This document shows, piece after piece, positions 32,771-41,440 of a stretch of DNA of 44,849 nt. The notes under the pieces were generated by a model. The model made no database searches and was not told where the DNA came from. It saw nothing but the letters and a program-made list of their open reading frames with translations. A program made the position numbers and the translations under genes. The DNA comes from Terriglobia bacterium (GTDB lineage: Bacteria; Acidobacteriota; Terriglobia; Bryobacterales; Bryobacteraceae): positions 1-44,849 of the forward strand of contig JAIQFL010000048.1 of assembly GCA_020073365.1 (NCBI GenBank). The letters run 5' to 3'. Numbering within the stretch: position 1 is the first letter of the stretch; every line of letters starts with the position of its first letter.

Positions 32771-33214
32771 CTACGCCTTCACCGCCAGGACCTCAGCAGG
32801 AGAGGGCATCCCCCGTTGGGCAAAGCGAATGATGCCGTCGGGCCCGATCAGGTAGACCGTGCGCTTCACGATCAAACCGTTCGCATGATAGAGTTCGGCC
32901 ACCTTCTGGCCCGAGTCCACCAGGAGCGGGAAGGGGAAGTGATATTTCTGCCGGAACTTCACGTGGCTGCGCGCGCTGCCGGGGTTCACCCCAAAAACCT
33001 CCACACCGGCGGCGCGCGCCTGGCTCCAATCGTCGCGGAACTGGCATAGCTGCTTGGTGCAGCCGGGTGTGTCGTCGCCGGGGTAAAAGACCAGCACCAC
33101 GCGTTTGCCGCGCAAGGCCGAGAGAGTGACGATGCTGCCGGAATCGTCGGGCAGCGAGAAATCCGGCGCGGGCGTGCCGGCCGGGAGCGGACTGGAAAAG
33201 AGCCAGGAGAACAT
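32771..33214 (-). CDS. Bcp-type peroxiredoxin (thioredoxin-dependent peroxidase)
   Basis: A 147-residue peroxiredoxin of the Bcp/PrxQ group. The active site is FYPGDDTPGCTKQLCQFRD, where the first cysteine is peroxidatic and the second, five residues on, is the resolving cysteine typical of PrxQ. DFSLPDDSGSIVTLSALRGK is the usual opening, and PFPLLVDSGQKVAELYHANG fits the family. It reduces hydroperoxides at the expense of thioredoxin. No signal peptide is seen; the hydrophobic MFSWLFSS start is short. Its ATG overlaps the stop of the large secreted protein gene by one base (TAATG), so the two are in one operon. Confidence 0.93.
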   Translation of the reverse strand: MFSWLFSSPLPAGTPAPDFSLPDDSGSIVTLSALRGKRVVLVFYPGDDTPGCTKQLCQFRDDWSQARAAGVEVFGVNPGSARSHVKFRQKYHFPFPLLVDSGQKVAELYHANGLIVKRTVYLIGPDGIIRFAQRGMPSPAEVLAVKA

Positions 33215-36195
33215 TATTTCACCATAACGGAGACTTCGTTGCTATGCGACGCGCCGATGGAGAGAAGCACCCCCTGCAAGCCCGGTGCGAGCCCGCCGGG
33301 CACCTGCACGTCAACCTGGTACAGTCCCGCGAGCCCGGGCGTCAGGCCGCTAAAGGCCGGCCGCACGGGCGCCGCGCCGATGAAAACCGTTGGCGTCAGG
33401 ACGGTCCGCTGAAGCCCGCCCACGAGTTCGGTGGGGCCCAGGCCCGTGCAGTAGATTTCGAGGTAGTCGCCGGCCTGAACCGGGGATCTGAGGGCGCTCT
33501 CCGTGGTCCCGGCGTGGATCACTCCGCCCGCGAAGATACCCGGCGCCAGTGACGTGACGTTCGCAGTAGCAGTTGCGCGAGTGCCGGAGGGCGTTACCAC
33601 GGTAACGGTGCCCGTCCCTAGAGCCGCGTCTGGCGGAACGTAGAGGTTGATCTGGGTGTCACTCACATACGTAAGCGGCAACGCCGACCCGTTGAGCAGC
33701 ACCTGCACTCCGGCCAGCGTAACGGGCCACGGATAGTTGGAGGTGGCGGTCTGGCCCCGCGCGAGGTTCACGCCCCGAATCGCCTCGAGCGCCCCAGCCG
33801 CCAGGCCGCTGGCGAAAGACGCGGCGTTCCCGATCGCCGAAACCACCGGTACCGCGCTGCCAGCGGTGACCGTCAGGCTGACTGGGGGTGTCAGGCTGAC
33901 GCCGGGCGCCGTATCCACAGCCAGTTGCAACTGATTTGCAGTGCTCGCGCCGGGTGTCCAGCGGAAGGAAGCGCGGCCCTGGGCATCGGTGACCGCGGCT
34001 TGCGGCGTCACGCTCCCGCCGGCCGAGGGCGTAGCGACGATGCGCGCGCCCGGATATGCCAGGTTGTTGACGTCGGTGAGGTCGACCACAATCGGGTCCG
34101 GCAGAGCGGCGGCCGAATTGGAAATCTGGTGGTCCCCCGAGACGGCCACCAGTTTCAGCAGCGAAGCATCCGCCACCTGGACGCGCGCGAAGGCGGTCTC
34201 ATAGGCCGTGTCGCCGGGGACGGCAGTGACCTCCTCTACGCCGGCCCGTATGCCTGAGATCGTGAAGGTAGCGCCCGTGGCTCCGGCCGGGATCTTGACC
34301 GTCGCCGGCAGCCCGGCGTTCCCGTTGGGCGCCTGGAACTGCACCGTCAGATCGGCCTTAGGCGGCGTTTGGACCGTGAGGGTCGCGGTGCCGGCAGCGC
34401 CCGCAACCACGCCCGCGGCAGGGAACAGCGAGAGTCTCAAACTGCGCTTCAGCGAGGTATCGGCGCTGGCATTATTGCTGGATGCCTTGGCGTAGAAGGT
34501 CTCGAACTGCTGCCGGAAAGTGTCGATCTGGGTCAGGTTGGCCGCCGGGGGCTCAGAGCCTTGCGCCACCACCATGACAAACGCGAAACGAAAGCGGCGT
34601 TGCGCTACCGTCCAGTCCGGTGTGCGGCGTCCCATCGCCTGGATCACCTCGTTGACACTGATGTTCTGGCGCTGACCATCGAACCCAAACCCGCGGAGGG
34701 GATGCCACTGCGTCATATACGAGGGAACGCCGGTGACCAGGAAGGTGTCGGGCACCTCGATGGGCGCGCGGAAACCCATCAGGTATTGATCGAGTGGTGC
34801 ATAGCCCTGGACCGTATCGGTGGTGAGGAACTCCGGCGATACATTGGGCCCCTGATCGACGATCCGCTCGCCCTCCACCACGGACGCCTCGGAGTTGAAG
34901 GTGAACCCCCAGTGCGCGTTCTGATAACCCAGCATAGGGCGTGCGGTGGGGTCGTTCGGATCGGCGATGCTGGCGAACGCCAGAAACAGGTGTCCGGTTT
35001 CATGCGCGATGATGCTGAGCGGCGTATCTCCCTGCGGTGCGCGAGCCGGCACCAGCGCGGTAGTGCCGGTGGGGTACTGGCTCAGCATCCCGAGGTTCAG
35101 GACGGATTGCAGGCGGCTGGCGGATCCATACTGCCGGCCGGTGTCCCCGGCATCGACGCCGTAGCCGGATCCGTTGTTGTTGCGAACCGTGCTCTCGTAG
35201 GCCAGGACGCCTTCCCCCAGCGCCGGTATGTCCATGTTGTTGTAGATCACCAGGTAGTCGTAGGAATCCTCATGCGTCAAGTAGAACTTCTGCGCGGCGG
35301 TGACCACGTCGATCTGGAGGGACTTCCCGAAGCGCTCCGCGACGGCGGCGGAATAGTCGCCGGTGGGGTCGTTGCGGAAGTCGACCAGGGTGGTGGAGCC
35401 TTGCAAGTTGCCGGGGGCGATCCCCACCACTGCGCTGGTGGCGTTGATGCCGGAATAGGAGAACTCGATGCGGCCATCCGGATACAGCGTCACCTGGAAG
35501 GTCTGCCGCGGGCCGACTCCGGAGGCCTCCCATTCCGGCACGGCGACCCAACTCACTACCACGCGGGTGGCTTCGGCGAGCATCCGCACGCCGCCCGAGG
35601 TCAGCGCCGGGTTGAGATCGTCGAACAGCGGCGAGATGCGCGGAGGCCCCGCGGTCATGCGGCCCAGCGAGCGGCTGGTGGAGGCATAGTCGCTGGCGGT
35701 AAAGGTGAGGTTGCCGTCGGAGTTGACGAAGACTTGGGTGTAGGTGGCGCCAAAAAAGGGAAAGGCGAAGGGCAGCGTAAACTGGCGGGTGTCGTCGTCG
35801 TCGAGCGCCGCCAGCGGGGTGCCGCCCGAAGCGGCGGCCTGGTCGTAGCCCTGCTCCGATACGGCGTACCGGTAACGCGTGGCATTGGGCGCGGTGGGCG
35901 AGAACTGGAGCGTTTTCAGATCGAGGTTGAAGTCGTTTTGCCGCGCCACCACGCCGTCGGTGTCTTCGATGATGGCGATATTCCCGATATCGCGATTCCC
36001 GGAGGCGGCCGTGGCAGCCAGGGGTCTGAGCCCGCCCCCCGAGATTTGCCCGCGTGCGCGCAACGCCTGCCGATGAAGGAACAGCGTCTCCTGAGGAGTC
36101 TCGCGGCTGGTGCCACAGAGGGAAACCCCATGGCGTCCCAGAACGGGGGCGGCTATGCTCACGATCAACAGGACAAGGGGCCCGAAGCGGCGCAT
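33214..36195 (-). CDS. Large secreted HExxH protein with Solibacter-type C-terminal domain
   Basis: A 993-residue exported protein with signal peptide (FGPLVLLIVSIAAPVLG). Residues about 85-270 form a beta-rich region (FPFFGATYTQVFVNSDGNLTF) like nidogen/PKD-type sandwich modules. A zinc-protease signature HETGH lies at 398-402 in SIIAHETGHLFLAF, but the third ligand is not clear, so the peptidase family is open. Two Ig-like or invasin-like beta domains follow (about 610-790; GAATFTISGI, TPSAGGSVTPQAAVTDAQGR). The last 200 residues (SAIGNAASFASGLAAGALEA, VQVLLNGSALPLTYVSDTQI, YCTGLGPTELVGG) match the C-terminal domain attached to many secreted Solibacter proteins. It probably acts on the outer surface; substrate unknown. 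Confidence 0.82.
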   Translation of the reverse strand: MRRFGPLVLLIVSIAAPVLGRHGVSLCGTSRETPQETLFLHRQALRARGQISGGGLRPLAATAASGNRDIGNIAIIEDTDGVVARQNDFNLDLKTLQFSPTAPNATRYRYAVSEQGYDQAAASGGTPLAALDDDDTRQFTLPFAFPFFGATYTQVFVNSDGNLTFTASDYASTSRSLGRMTAGPPRISPLFDDLNPALTSGGVRMLAEATRVVVSWVAVPEWEASGVGPRQTFQVTLYPDGRIEFSYSGINATSAVVGIAPGNLQGSTTLVDFRNDPTGDYSAAVAERFGKSLQIDVVTAAQKFYLTHEDSYDYLVIYNNMDIPALGEGVLAYESTVRNNNGSGYGVDAGDTGRQYGSASRLQSVLNLGMLSQYPTGTTALVPARAPQGDTPLSIIAHETGHLFLAFASIADPNDPTARPMLGYQNAHWGFTFNSEASVVEGERIVDQGPNVSPEFLTTDTVQGYAPLDQYLMGFRAPIEVPDTFLVTGVPSYMTQWHPLRGFGFDGQRQNISVNEVIQAMGRRTPDWTVAQRRFRFAFVMVVAQGSEPPAANLTQIDTFRQQFETFYAKASSNNASADTSLKRSLRLSLFPAAGVVAGAAGTATLTVQTPPKADLTVQFQAPNGNAGLPATVKIPAGATGATFTISGIRAGVEEVTAVPGDTAYETAFARVQVADASLLKLVAVSGDHQISNSAAALPDPIVVDLTDVNNLAYPGARIVATPSAGGSVTPQAAVTDAQGRASFRWTPGASTANQLQLAVDTAPGVSLTPPVSLTVTAGSAVPVVSAIGNAASFASGLAAGALEAIRGVNLARGQTATSNYPWPVTLAGVQVLLNGSALPLTYVSDTQINLYVPPDAALGTGTVTVVTPSGTRATATANVTSLAPGIFAGGVIHAGTTESALRSPVQAGDYLEIYCTGLGPTELVGGLQRTVLTPTVFIGAAPVRPAFSGLTPGLAGLYQVDVQVPGGLAPGLQGVLLSIGASHSNEVSVMVK

Positions 36196-36444
36196 AGGCT
36201 AGTCGTTCCCTTTATTCTCCCACCCTTCGTGGCGCAGGCACTTTTGCCCGGGGTCCCTCTGGGTCGGCCGGCACTGGTGGCGGCGCTTGGCCGGCCTCTT
36301 CGCCGCGAGAACCAGTCTTCGCAACAGTCAAAGAGGCCGCCGAGGGCGTCGGCCGCGGACCAGGGGCTCGCCCCCGGTATTCAGAGTCAGGGACCATCCA
36401 TCCGCCACATCTGCCGTTTATGGTGCTACGTTTAACGGCCGCCG

Positions 36445-36453
36445 TGATATACT
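36445..36453 (+). promoter_or_regulatory. Extended -10 (TGA TATACT) before higB
   Basis: TGATATACT is an extended -10 element ending six bases before the GTG at 36460. Transcription would start at the start codon itself. No HigA operator palindrome is obvious beyond it. Confidence 0.4.
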
Positions 36454-36459
36454 GCCCGT

Positions 36460-36738
36460 GTGATACGATCCTTCCGCTGCAAGGAGACCTAGAAGCTTTT
36501 TCACCGCCAGCAGAGTCGCAGATTCGGCAACATAGGAACGGTGGCGCGGCGGAAGCTCCGGATGCTCGATGACGCAGAGAAGCTGGAGGACATGTCGGCT
36601 GTTCCAGGAAACCGGCTTGAGGCTTTGGGCGGCGACAGGAAGGGTCAACATAGTATCCGGATCAACGATCAATGGCGAATCTGCTTCCTCTGGTGCGAAG
36701 GTGCGGCAGAAGGCGTTGAGATCGTCGATTATCATTAG
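36460..36738 (+). pseudogene. higB: HigB/RelE-type toxin with an in-frame TAG at codon 11
   Basis: Read from GTG 36460, the frame encodes V-I-R-S-F-R-C-K-E-T, then a TAG (36490-36492), then KLFHRQQSRRFGNI and on to TAG 36736-36738: 92 sense positions in total, exactly the length of HigB. The missing residue is Glu in relatives (RCKETEKLFH). The rest is intact: ARRKLRMLDDAEKLEDM, VPGNRLEALGGDRKGQHSI, NDQWRICFLW and VEIVDYH, the normal HigB core and ribonuclease region. Translation could restart at GTG 36541, giving a 65-residue product without the first helix. It is probably a toxin inactivated by a single G-to-T change, unless TAG is suppressed. Confidence 0.8.
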
Positions 36739-36756
36739 CGAGGTGAATATACGAGA

Positions 36757-37059
36757 ATGGCTAACAAGGATCGGCTTCCACCCATTCATCCCGGAGAAAT
36801 CCTCCGCGAAGAATTCCTGTCTCCTCTTGGCATGTCGGCGCACGAGCTGGCTATAGCGCTGCGGGTGCCCGCAACACGCATCAACGACATCGTTAATGAG
36901 AAGCGCGGCATTACAGCGGACACCGCCCTTCGTCTGTCATGCTACTTCGGCACGACACCCAGGTTCTGGATGAACATGCAGGCCTCCTGGGAGTTAGAGG
37001 TGGCGGAGGATCAACTGGGCAATGCGGTACGACGTGAGGTGCTGCCCAGGACCGCGTGA
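36757..37059 (+). CDS. higA: HigA-family antitoxin
   Basis: A 100-residue antitoxin. The start MANKDRLPPIHPGEILREEF and then GMSAHELAIALRVPATRIND with IVNEKRGITADTALRLSCYF is the XRE helix-turn-helix of the HigA/VapI group, followed by the usual GTTPRFWMNMQASWELEVA. HigA binds HigB and represses the operon through its own promoter. The gene is complete and lies 18 bases after the toxin frame, in the 'toxin first' order typical of higBA. The antitoxin has stayed intact although the toxin reading frame is broken. Confidence 0.93.
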   Translation: MANKDRLPPIHPGEILREEFLSPLGMSAHELAIALRVPATRINDIVNEKRGITADTALRLSCYFGTTPRFWMNMQASWELEVAEDQLGNAVRREVLPRTA

Positions 37060-37298
37060 GCTCGCTGTGGCCGGACAGACCTCCGGCCCGGTAGGTCACG
37101 AGGTGGGTTTCGGGCACCACTCCGACCGGAGTACTGCGACGGGCAAAAGCGTTGCCGGCCGAGCCGGGATCGCTTTCCCGCGCTAATCCCGAGGTCGTCA
37201 CCGATTGCAAGCGGCGGATCTTCACTGAGGAATGCGCATACGGCAGTCTGACCGAAGCCGATGGATAGTAGTACAGGGTTGGATAGAATGGTCTACGG

Positions 37299-38516
37299 AT
37301 GTCACAACCCACTCGCAGGGATTTCGTCGCGGCGGCGACGGTCGCGACGGCGCGTGCTTACGCGCAGGTCCAGGGAGCCGGAGAGCGGATTCGCATCGGA
37401 GTGATCGGATGCGGAGCGCAGGGCACGGCGCACATGCGCACGCTCGTGAGGATGCGCGACACGGACAACATCGACATTCCGAACGTCTGCGATATCTACA
37501 CGAAGCGCGCCGAGGCCGCGGCGCAACTCACCGGCGGCAAGGCCGTGAAGGACTATCGCCGCCTGCTCGATAACAAGGACATCGATACCATCCTGATCGC
37601 CTCGCCCGAGCACTGGCACCACCAGATGACCATGGACGCCATCAGCGCCGGCAAGCACATCTACTGCGAAAAGCCCATGACGCATTCCATCGAAGAGTCG
37701 CGCCGCGTCGCGGACCGCATCGCGAATGCGCCCAAGATCAAGATGCAGGTGGGCGTCCAGGGAATGTCGGACGATTCCTACGAGACCGCCAACCGCTACA
37801 TCAAGGAGGGCGCGCTCGGAACGGTGGTTCTGGCGCAGATCGATTACTCCCGCAACTACCTGGGCGACTTCTGGGAGAATCGCGTGGACGACGACGCGCG
37901 GCCCGGCGACAATCTCGACTGGAACGCCTTTCTCGGACCGGCCAGGAAGCGCCCGTTCGATCCCGACCGGTTCTTCAGTTGGCGGCGGTACTGGGACTAT
38001 TCCGGAGGCATCGCGAGCGACCTGTTCGTGCACCGCGTCACGCGCATGATCAAATCGCTGGGGCTCACATTTCCCGAATGCGTGGTTGCTACCGGCGGCA
38101 AGTTCGCGTTCCGCGACAGCAAGGCCGAGATCCCCGACACGCTCAACATGCTCCTCAATTACCCGCAGGGCCTGACCGTGCAGCTCATCTCGTCTATGGC
38201 CAACGACACGCCGGTCGAGCACGTGATTCGCGGGCACAAGGCGACCCTGCGATTCACGCCCACGGGGTTCGAGATTGCGCCGCAAGGTCCATATGCCAGG
38301 GAGGTTCAGCCCGTGACGCACCGGAAGACCGGAGCCGAGGAGTTGGATCTGCACCATCGCAATCTGCTGAACGCCATCCGCGGCAACGAACCGCTGCGTT
38401 GCGATGCGAGCCTCGGCTATTACGGCGTGGTGGCCACGGTGATGGGCAACCTCTCGTATCGCCAGCGGAAGTACATGCGGTGGGATGCAGCCAGGCAGCG
38501 AGCCGTGGCAGGCTAG
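37299..38516 (+). CDS. Tat-exported Gfo/Idh/MocA-family oxidoreductase
   Basis: A 405-residue NAD(P)-dependent dehydrogenase. The N-terminus [18 protein letters not shown] is a twin-arginine signal, so the enzyme is folded before export. The Rossmann motif [15 protein letters not shown] and the family mark [13 protein letters not shown] (EKP in Gfo/Idh/MocA) are clear; the substrate domain includes [20 protein letters not shown] and [15 protein letters not shown]. Acidobacteria, Planctomycetes and Verrucomicrobia carry many such periplasmic copies, generally acting on sugars or inositols; the substrate here is unknown. A TAGAAT hexamer (37284-37289) ends nine bases before the ATG. The flanks (37060-37298 and 38517-38712) show no other gene. 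Confidence 0.9.
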   Translation: MSQPTRRDFVAAATVATARAYAQVQGAGERIRIGVIGCGAQGTAHMRTLVRMRDTDNIDIPNVCDIYTKRAEAAAQLTGGKAVKDYRRLLDNKDIDTILIASPEHWHHQMTMDAISAGKHIYCEKPMTHSIEESRRVADRIANAPKIKMQVGVQGMSDDSYETANRYIKEGALGTVVLAQIDYSRNYLGDFWENRVDDDARPGDNLDWNAFLGPARKRPFDPDRFFSWRRYWDYSGGIASDLFVHRVTRMIKSLGLTFPECVVATGGKFAFRDSKAEIPDTLNMLLNYPQGLTVQLISSMANDTPVEHVIRGHKATLRFTPTGFEIAPQGPYAREVQPVTHRKTGAEELDLHHRNLLNAIRGNEPLRCDASLGYYGVVATVMGNLSYRQRKYMRWDAARQRAVAG

Positions 38517-38712
38517 AGGAGGACGGCGCGGTACCCGTACCGCCCGTACTTTTCCCTCGAAACCACGTTGTACCGATCCAGGTACGCCCCGGACTTTCAC
38601 TTCGCCAGTAACCCCCGCATAATCTTTACATGCCTGACACTGGCAGTCATATTCACTTCCCAACCATCTGGAGATGCATGATGCGCGCGGGTGGTTTTCG
38701 CGGAGGGAGTTC

Positions 38713-39189
38713 ATGCTAACCAAGGGGCGCAATTCGCGCCGGAGGGGGGCGCAGATCATTGAAGTTGCCCTCATCGTAGTTCCCCTGTTCGGGCTTACTT
38801 TCCTTTCGCTCGACGTCTCGATGGCCATTTTCCTGCGCAGCACGTTTCAACACGCAGTCCGCGAGGGTGTCCGCTATGGCATTACCGGCGCCACCATCAG
38901 CGGCTCATGCCAGGACGATGCGATCAAAACGGTCGTCAAAAACAATGCGGTGGGGTTTCTTAACAACCCGGCCGCCACGGCAACCATCCACGTCCACTTC
39001 ATGAGCCCTGTAGACGGCTCGACGGTCGACAATTCCCCCGGAAATATTATCCAGGTCTCGGTGGAGGGGTACCGGTATGGCCCCCTGGCTTCGTATCGGC
39101 GGACGGGGGCTCCGATGATCTGGGCGCGGGCCTATGACGTAATGGAACCGTACCCCGGAGCGCTCCCGTGCATAACCACGAAGGAGTAG
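38713..39189 (+). CDS. TadE-like pseudopilin protein
   Basis: A 158-residue protein with the TadE N-terminus RRRGAQIIEVALIVVPLFGL, in which a basic patch and G-A-x-x-I/V-E precede the membrane helix. The remainder (ATISGSCQDDAIKTVVKNN) is a small extracytoplasmic domain. TadE/TadF proteins are minor pseudopilins of tight-adherence (Tad/Flp) systems. The ATG at 38713 is chosen because GGAGGG (38702-38707) sits five bases ahead; an upstream ATG at 38674 would add residues before the usual start. It opens a three-gene group with the next two genes. Confidence 0.88.
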   Translation: MLTKGRNSRRRGAQIIEVALIVVPLFGLTFLSLDVSMAIFLRSTFQHAVREGVRYGITGATISGSCQDDAIKTVVKNNAVGFLNNPAATATIHVHFMSPVDGSTVDNSPGNIIQVSVEGYRYGPLASYRRTGAPMIWARAYDVMEPYPGALPCITTKE

Positions 39190-39197
39190 AAGACAGC

Positions 39198-39833
39198 ATG
39201 AAGATTTTACGCAAATCGCCGCACCACCGGCGCGGCGTCGCTATCGTCGAATTCACGTTCGCGCTGGTGTTTCTAATCCCCCTGCTGCTCGGCGTTTTCG
39301 TGTTCGGGTTCCGCCTGGTGCGCAGCCTCCAGATGCAACAGATTGTCCGCGATCTCGGCCATATGTATATCCGCGGCGTGAACTTCCGGAACCCCGGGCC
39401 TCAGCAGAACGCACGGACCCTGGCCCAGAGTTTTGACTTGTCCCCAGGCGGCCAGAGCCTGATCGTACTTTCGCAGATCAGAATCCTTCAGCAGTCGGAC
39501 TGCGATGCCGCTAACCCTGCCAGCCCGGGTGTGGCTTGCACCAATCTGAATAGCCCGGTATTCACGGAGCAGCTAATGATCGGCAATACGAGCCTGGCGA
39601 TCAACGGGGTAAGGGCCAGGAGCGCCTTTGGGACGCCACCGCTGAAGGCCGACTGCACCGTGAGTTCGACCAACCAGGCTAATTCGCAGTCGGCGGCCGC
39701 GGCGTTTACGCCGGTCATGACGCTCAAGGCCGGAGAATTCGCATATGTAGCTGAAATGATCACGGCCACCCCCGCCTTGAATATCCCCGGGTTCTCCGGG
39801 AGCCCACAAGTATATGCCAGGGCCATTTTCTAA
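39198..39833 (+). CDS. Second TadE-like pseudopilin protein
   Basis: A 211-residue protein beginning MKILRKSPHHRRGVAIVEF, again the 'R-R-G-x-A-x-V-E' pseudopilin entry followed by the helix ALVFLIPLLLGVFVFGF. The mature part has a low-complexity Ala/Ser region and ends SGSPQVYARAIF. It follows the first TadE-like gene by eight bases. ATG 39198 is chosen for the motif position; an upstream in-frame start at 39168 would overlap the first gene. Likely a second minor pseudopilin. Confidence 0.85.
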   Translation: MKILRKSPHHRRGVAIVEFTFALVFLIPLLLGVFVFGFRLVRSLQMQQIVRDLGHMYIRGVNFRNPGPQQNARTLAQSFDLSPGGQSLIVLSQIRILQQSDCDAANPASPGVACTNLNSPVFTEQLMIGNTSLAINGVRARSAFGTPPLKADCTVSSTNQANSQSAAAAFTPVMTLKAGEFAYVAEMITATPALNIPGFSGSPQVYARAIF

Positions 39834-39863
39834 GTCAGTCCAAATGCAGCGCCGGAGACAGGT

Positions 39864-41363
39864 ATGAAAGCGAATGGAAAGCGCGGTAAATCCCGCCAAG
39901 GCTTCGTAACCATATACATGGTTTTCACGATGTTGACGCTGATCCCAGTGGCGGGGTTGGCGATAGATTTCAGCGTGCTGTACTGCGTGAAGGGGCGCCT
40001 TCAACAGGCATGCGATGCCGGCGCCGTCGGGGCCGGAAGCATGGTGCAACGCAGCACAGACGTCACCGATCCCGTGCAAAACGCCCTTCTCAAGGACGCA
40101 GTTCTACGCTTCTTCAACGCGAACATGACACCGGTGCCGTGGAGCGCCACCCAAACCAACTATTCTTCGAGCATCACCCAGGATCCTGTCACCAAAGTTC
40201 GCACGATCTATGTGACGGCGACCTACTCGGTTCCCATGATGTTTATGCGGGTGCTGCGCATCAACACTTCTACGGTGGCGGCCCAAGCTACCGCCAAGAT
40301 CCGGTTCGTCAACTTGATGATCGTTGTGGACCGCTCCGGATCGGTACAGAGAACCGGCAGCCCCGCCACCGTTGTCAAGGACCTGCAGGGCTTTGTCGCC
40401 GACGTCTCCACCTCGATCTTTGTCGATGGACGGGATGTGGTGGGCTTGCTGAGCTACGGCAGCAATTACAACCTCGACTTCGCACCGGTCGCGAACTTCC
40501 AGACCGCCACGCCGAATATTTCCACCGCCATCAACAACATCTTTTTCGATACCAGCAACAGCACCAATACGGGCGAGGGGTTGTATCAGGCCTGGTATCA
40601 GCTCGCGCAGCTCAATCAGACGGGCGCCCTCAATGCCATCCTCCTGATCACGGATGGCCGTCCTAGCGCGGTCACCGGGACTTTTGACGCCAGCACCGCC
40701 CCTCATTGCACGGATAAGTCCAATAAGCTAGGCGCCATCAATTCTCCGGTGGGAGACGGCAATCCGTGGCAGTTCCCCCCACCGGCGAGCCGCGGCACCA
40801 ACGGCGTGTTGAACGTCACCCCTGCTTGCAGCAGCGCGGGCTGCGAGCCGAAAACGTTTGTGACCAATAGCGCCGGGTGCAGTTATTTTGTAAATCAAAA
40901 CGGAGCGTTATTCAGCCAGGACATCTCAACCATTCCCGCTCTGATTGGGCCAGTCGACCACACAACTGGCCTCCACGTGCCGAGCCAGACGACGTTTTCA
41001 TCGACCACCGGATATTTCAGCGGCGGCGGAACCAGCACCAACAGCGCCACGGCCGTTCGCTACGCCGCTTTCAACTATGCCGACAATGTGGCTACGGCGA
41101 TCCGCAAAGACAATGTCTATAAGCCCGTCATTTACGCGATCGGGCTCAACTTCAACACGGCTGCGTACCCCAAAGAGGAGCCGCTCGACGCCGACTGGTT
41201 GGCACGCGTGGCGAACGATCCCAGCTACAAGAACTCGGTAACCGGCCTTCCCGTTTTCCAGGCGGGGCAAACCACCGGGAGGTACTACGACGTTACTTAT
41301 AACGGTCTTGCCGCCGCGCTGCATGACATCACCTCCCAGATCCTTCGCCTGTCGCAGAACTAG
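39864..41363 (+). CDS. TadG-like protein with von Willebrand factor A domain
   Basis: A 499-residue protein. The start is the TadG/Flp-like basic patch and helix (SRQGFVTIYMVFTMLTLIPVAGLAIDF), followed by the 'lining' region KGRLQQACDAGAVGAGSM. The vWA domain (about 150-490) has the MIDAS motif MIVVDRSGSV, the Thr of NTGEGLYQAWYQ and the Asp of LLITDGRPSAV. A long insert contains several cysteines (CTDKS, CSSAGCEPK, SAGCSYFV). In Tad systems such proteins are surface-associated and needed for adhesion. No secretion ATPase, prepilin peptidase or secretin is encoded in the window. Confidence 0.88.
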   Translation: MKANGKRGKSRQGFVTIYMVFTMLTLIPVAGLAIDFSVLYCVKGRLQQACDAGAVGAGSMVQRSTDVTDPVQNALLKDAVLRFFNANMTPVPWSATQTNYSSSITQDPVTKVRTIYVTATYSVPMMFMRVLRINTSTVAAQATAKIRFVNLMIVVDRSGSVQRTGSPATVVKDLQGFVADVSTSIFVDGRDVVGLLSYGSNYNLDFAPVANFQTATPNISTAINNIFFDTSNSTNTGEGLYQAWYQLAQLNQTGALNAILLITDGRPSAVTGTFDASTAPHCTDKSNKLGAINSPVGDGNPWQFPPPASRGTNGVLNVTPACSSAGCEPKTFVTNSAGCSYFVNQNGALFSQDISTIPALIGPVDHTTGLHVPSQTTFSSTTGYFSGGGTSTNSATAVRYAAFNYADNVATAIRKDNVYKPVIYAIGLNFNTAAYPKEEPLDADWLARVANDPSYKNSVTGLPVFQAGQTTGRYYDVTYNGLAAALHDITSQILRLSQN

Positions 41364-41440
41364 TCCGGCCGGTGAACAAGAGGAACCCTGGCGGGCCGCA
41401 GAAGAAAAACGCGGATGAACGCCGATGGTGCGGTGCCCCG

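Noticed and set aside
34369..36435. 688-codon plus-strand frame opposite the secreted HExxH protein
   Set aside because: It is an antisense shadow: the composition is Gly/Arg/His-rich with no domain or membrane pattern, while the minus strand encodes a clear multi-domain protein.
37302..38843. 513-codon minus-strand frame opposite the Gfo/Idh/MocA gene
   Set aside because: The plus strand has Tat signal, Rossmann and EKP motifs; the minus frame shows none.
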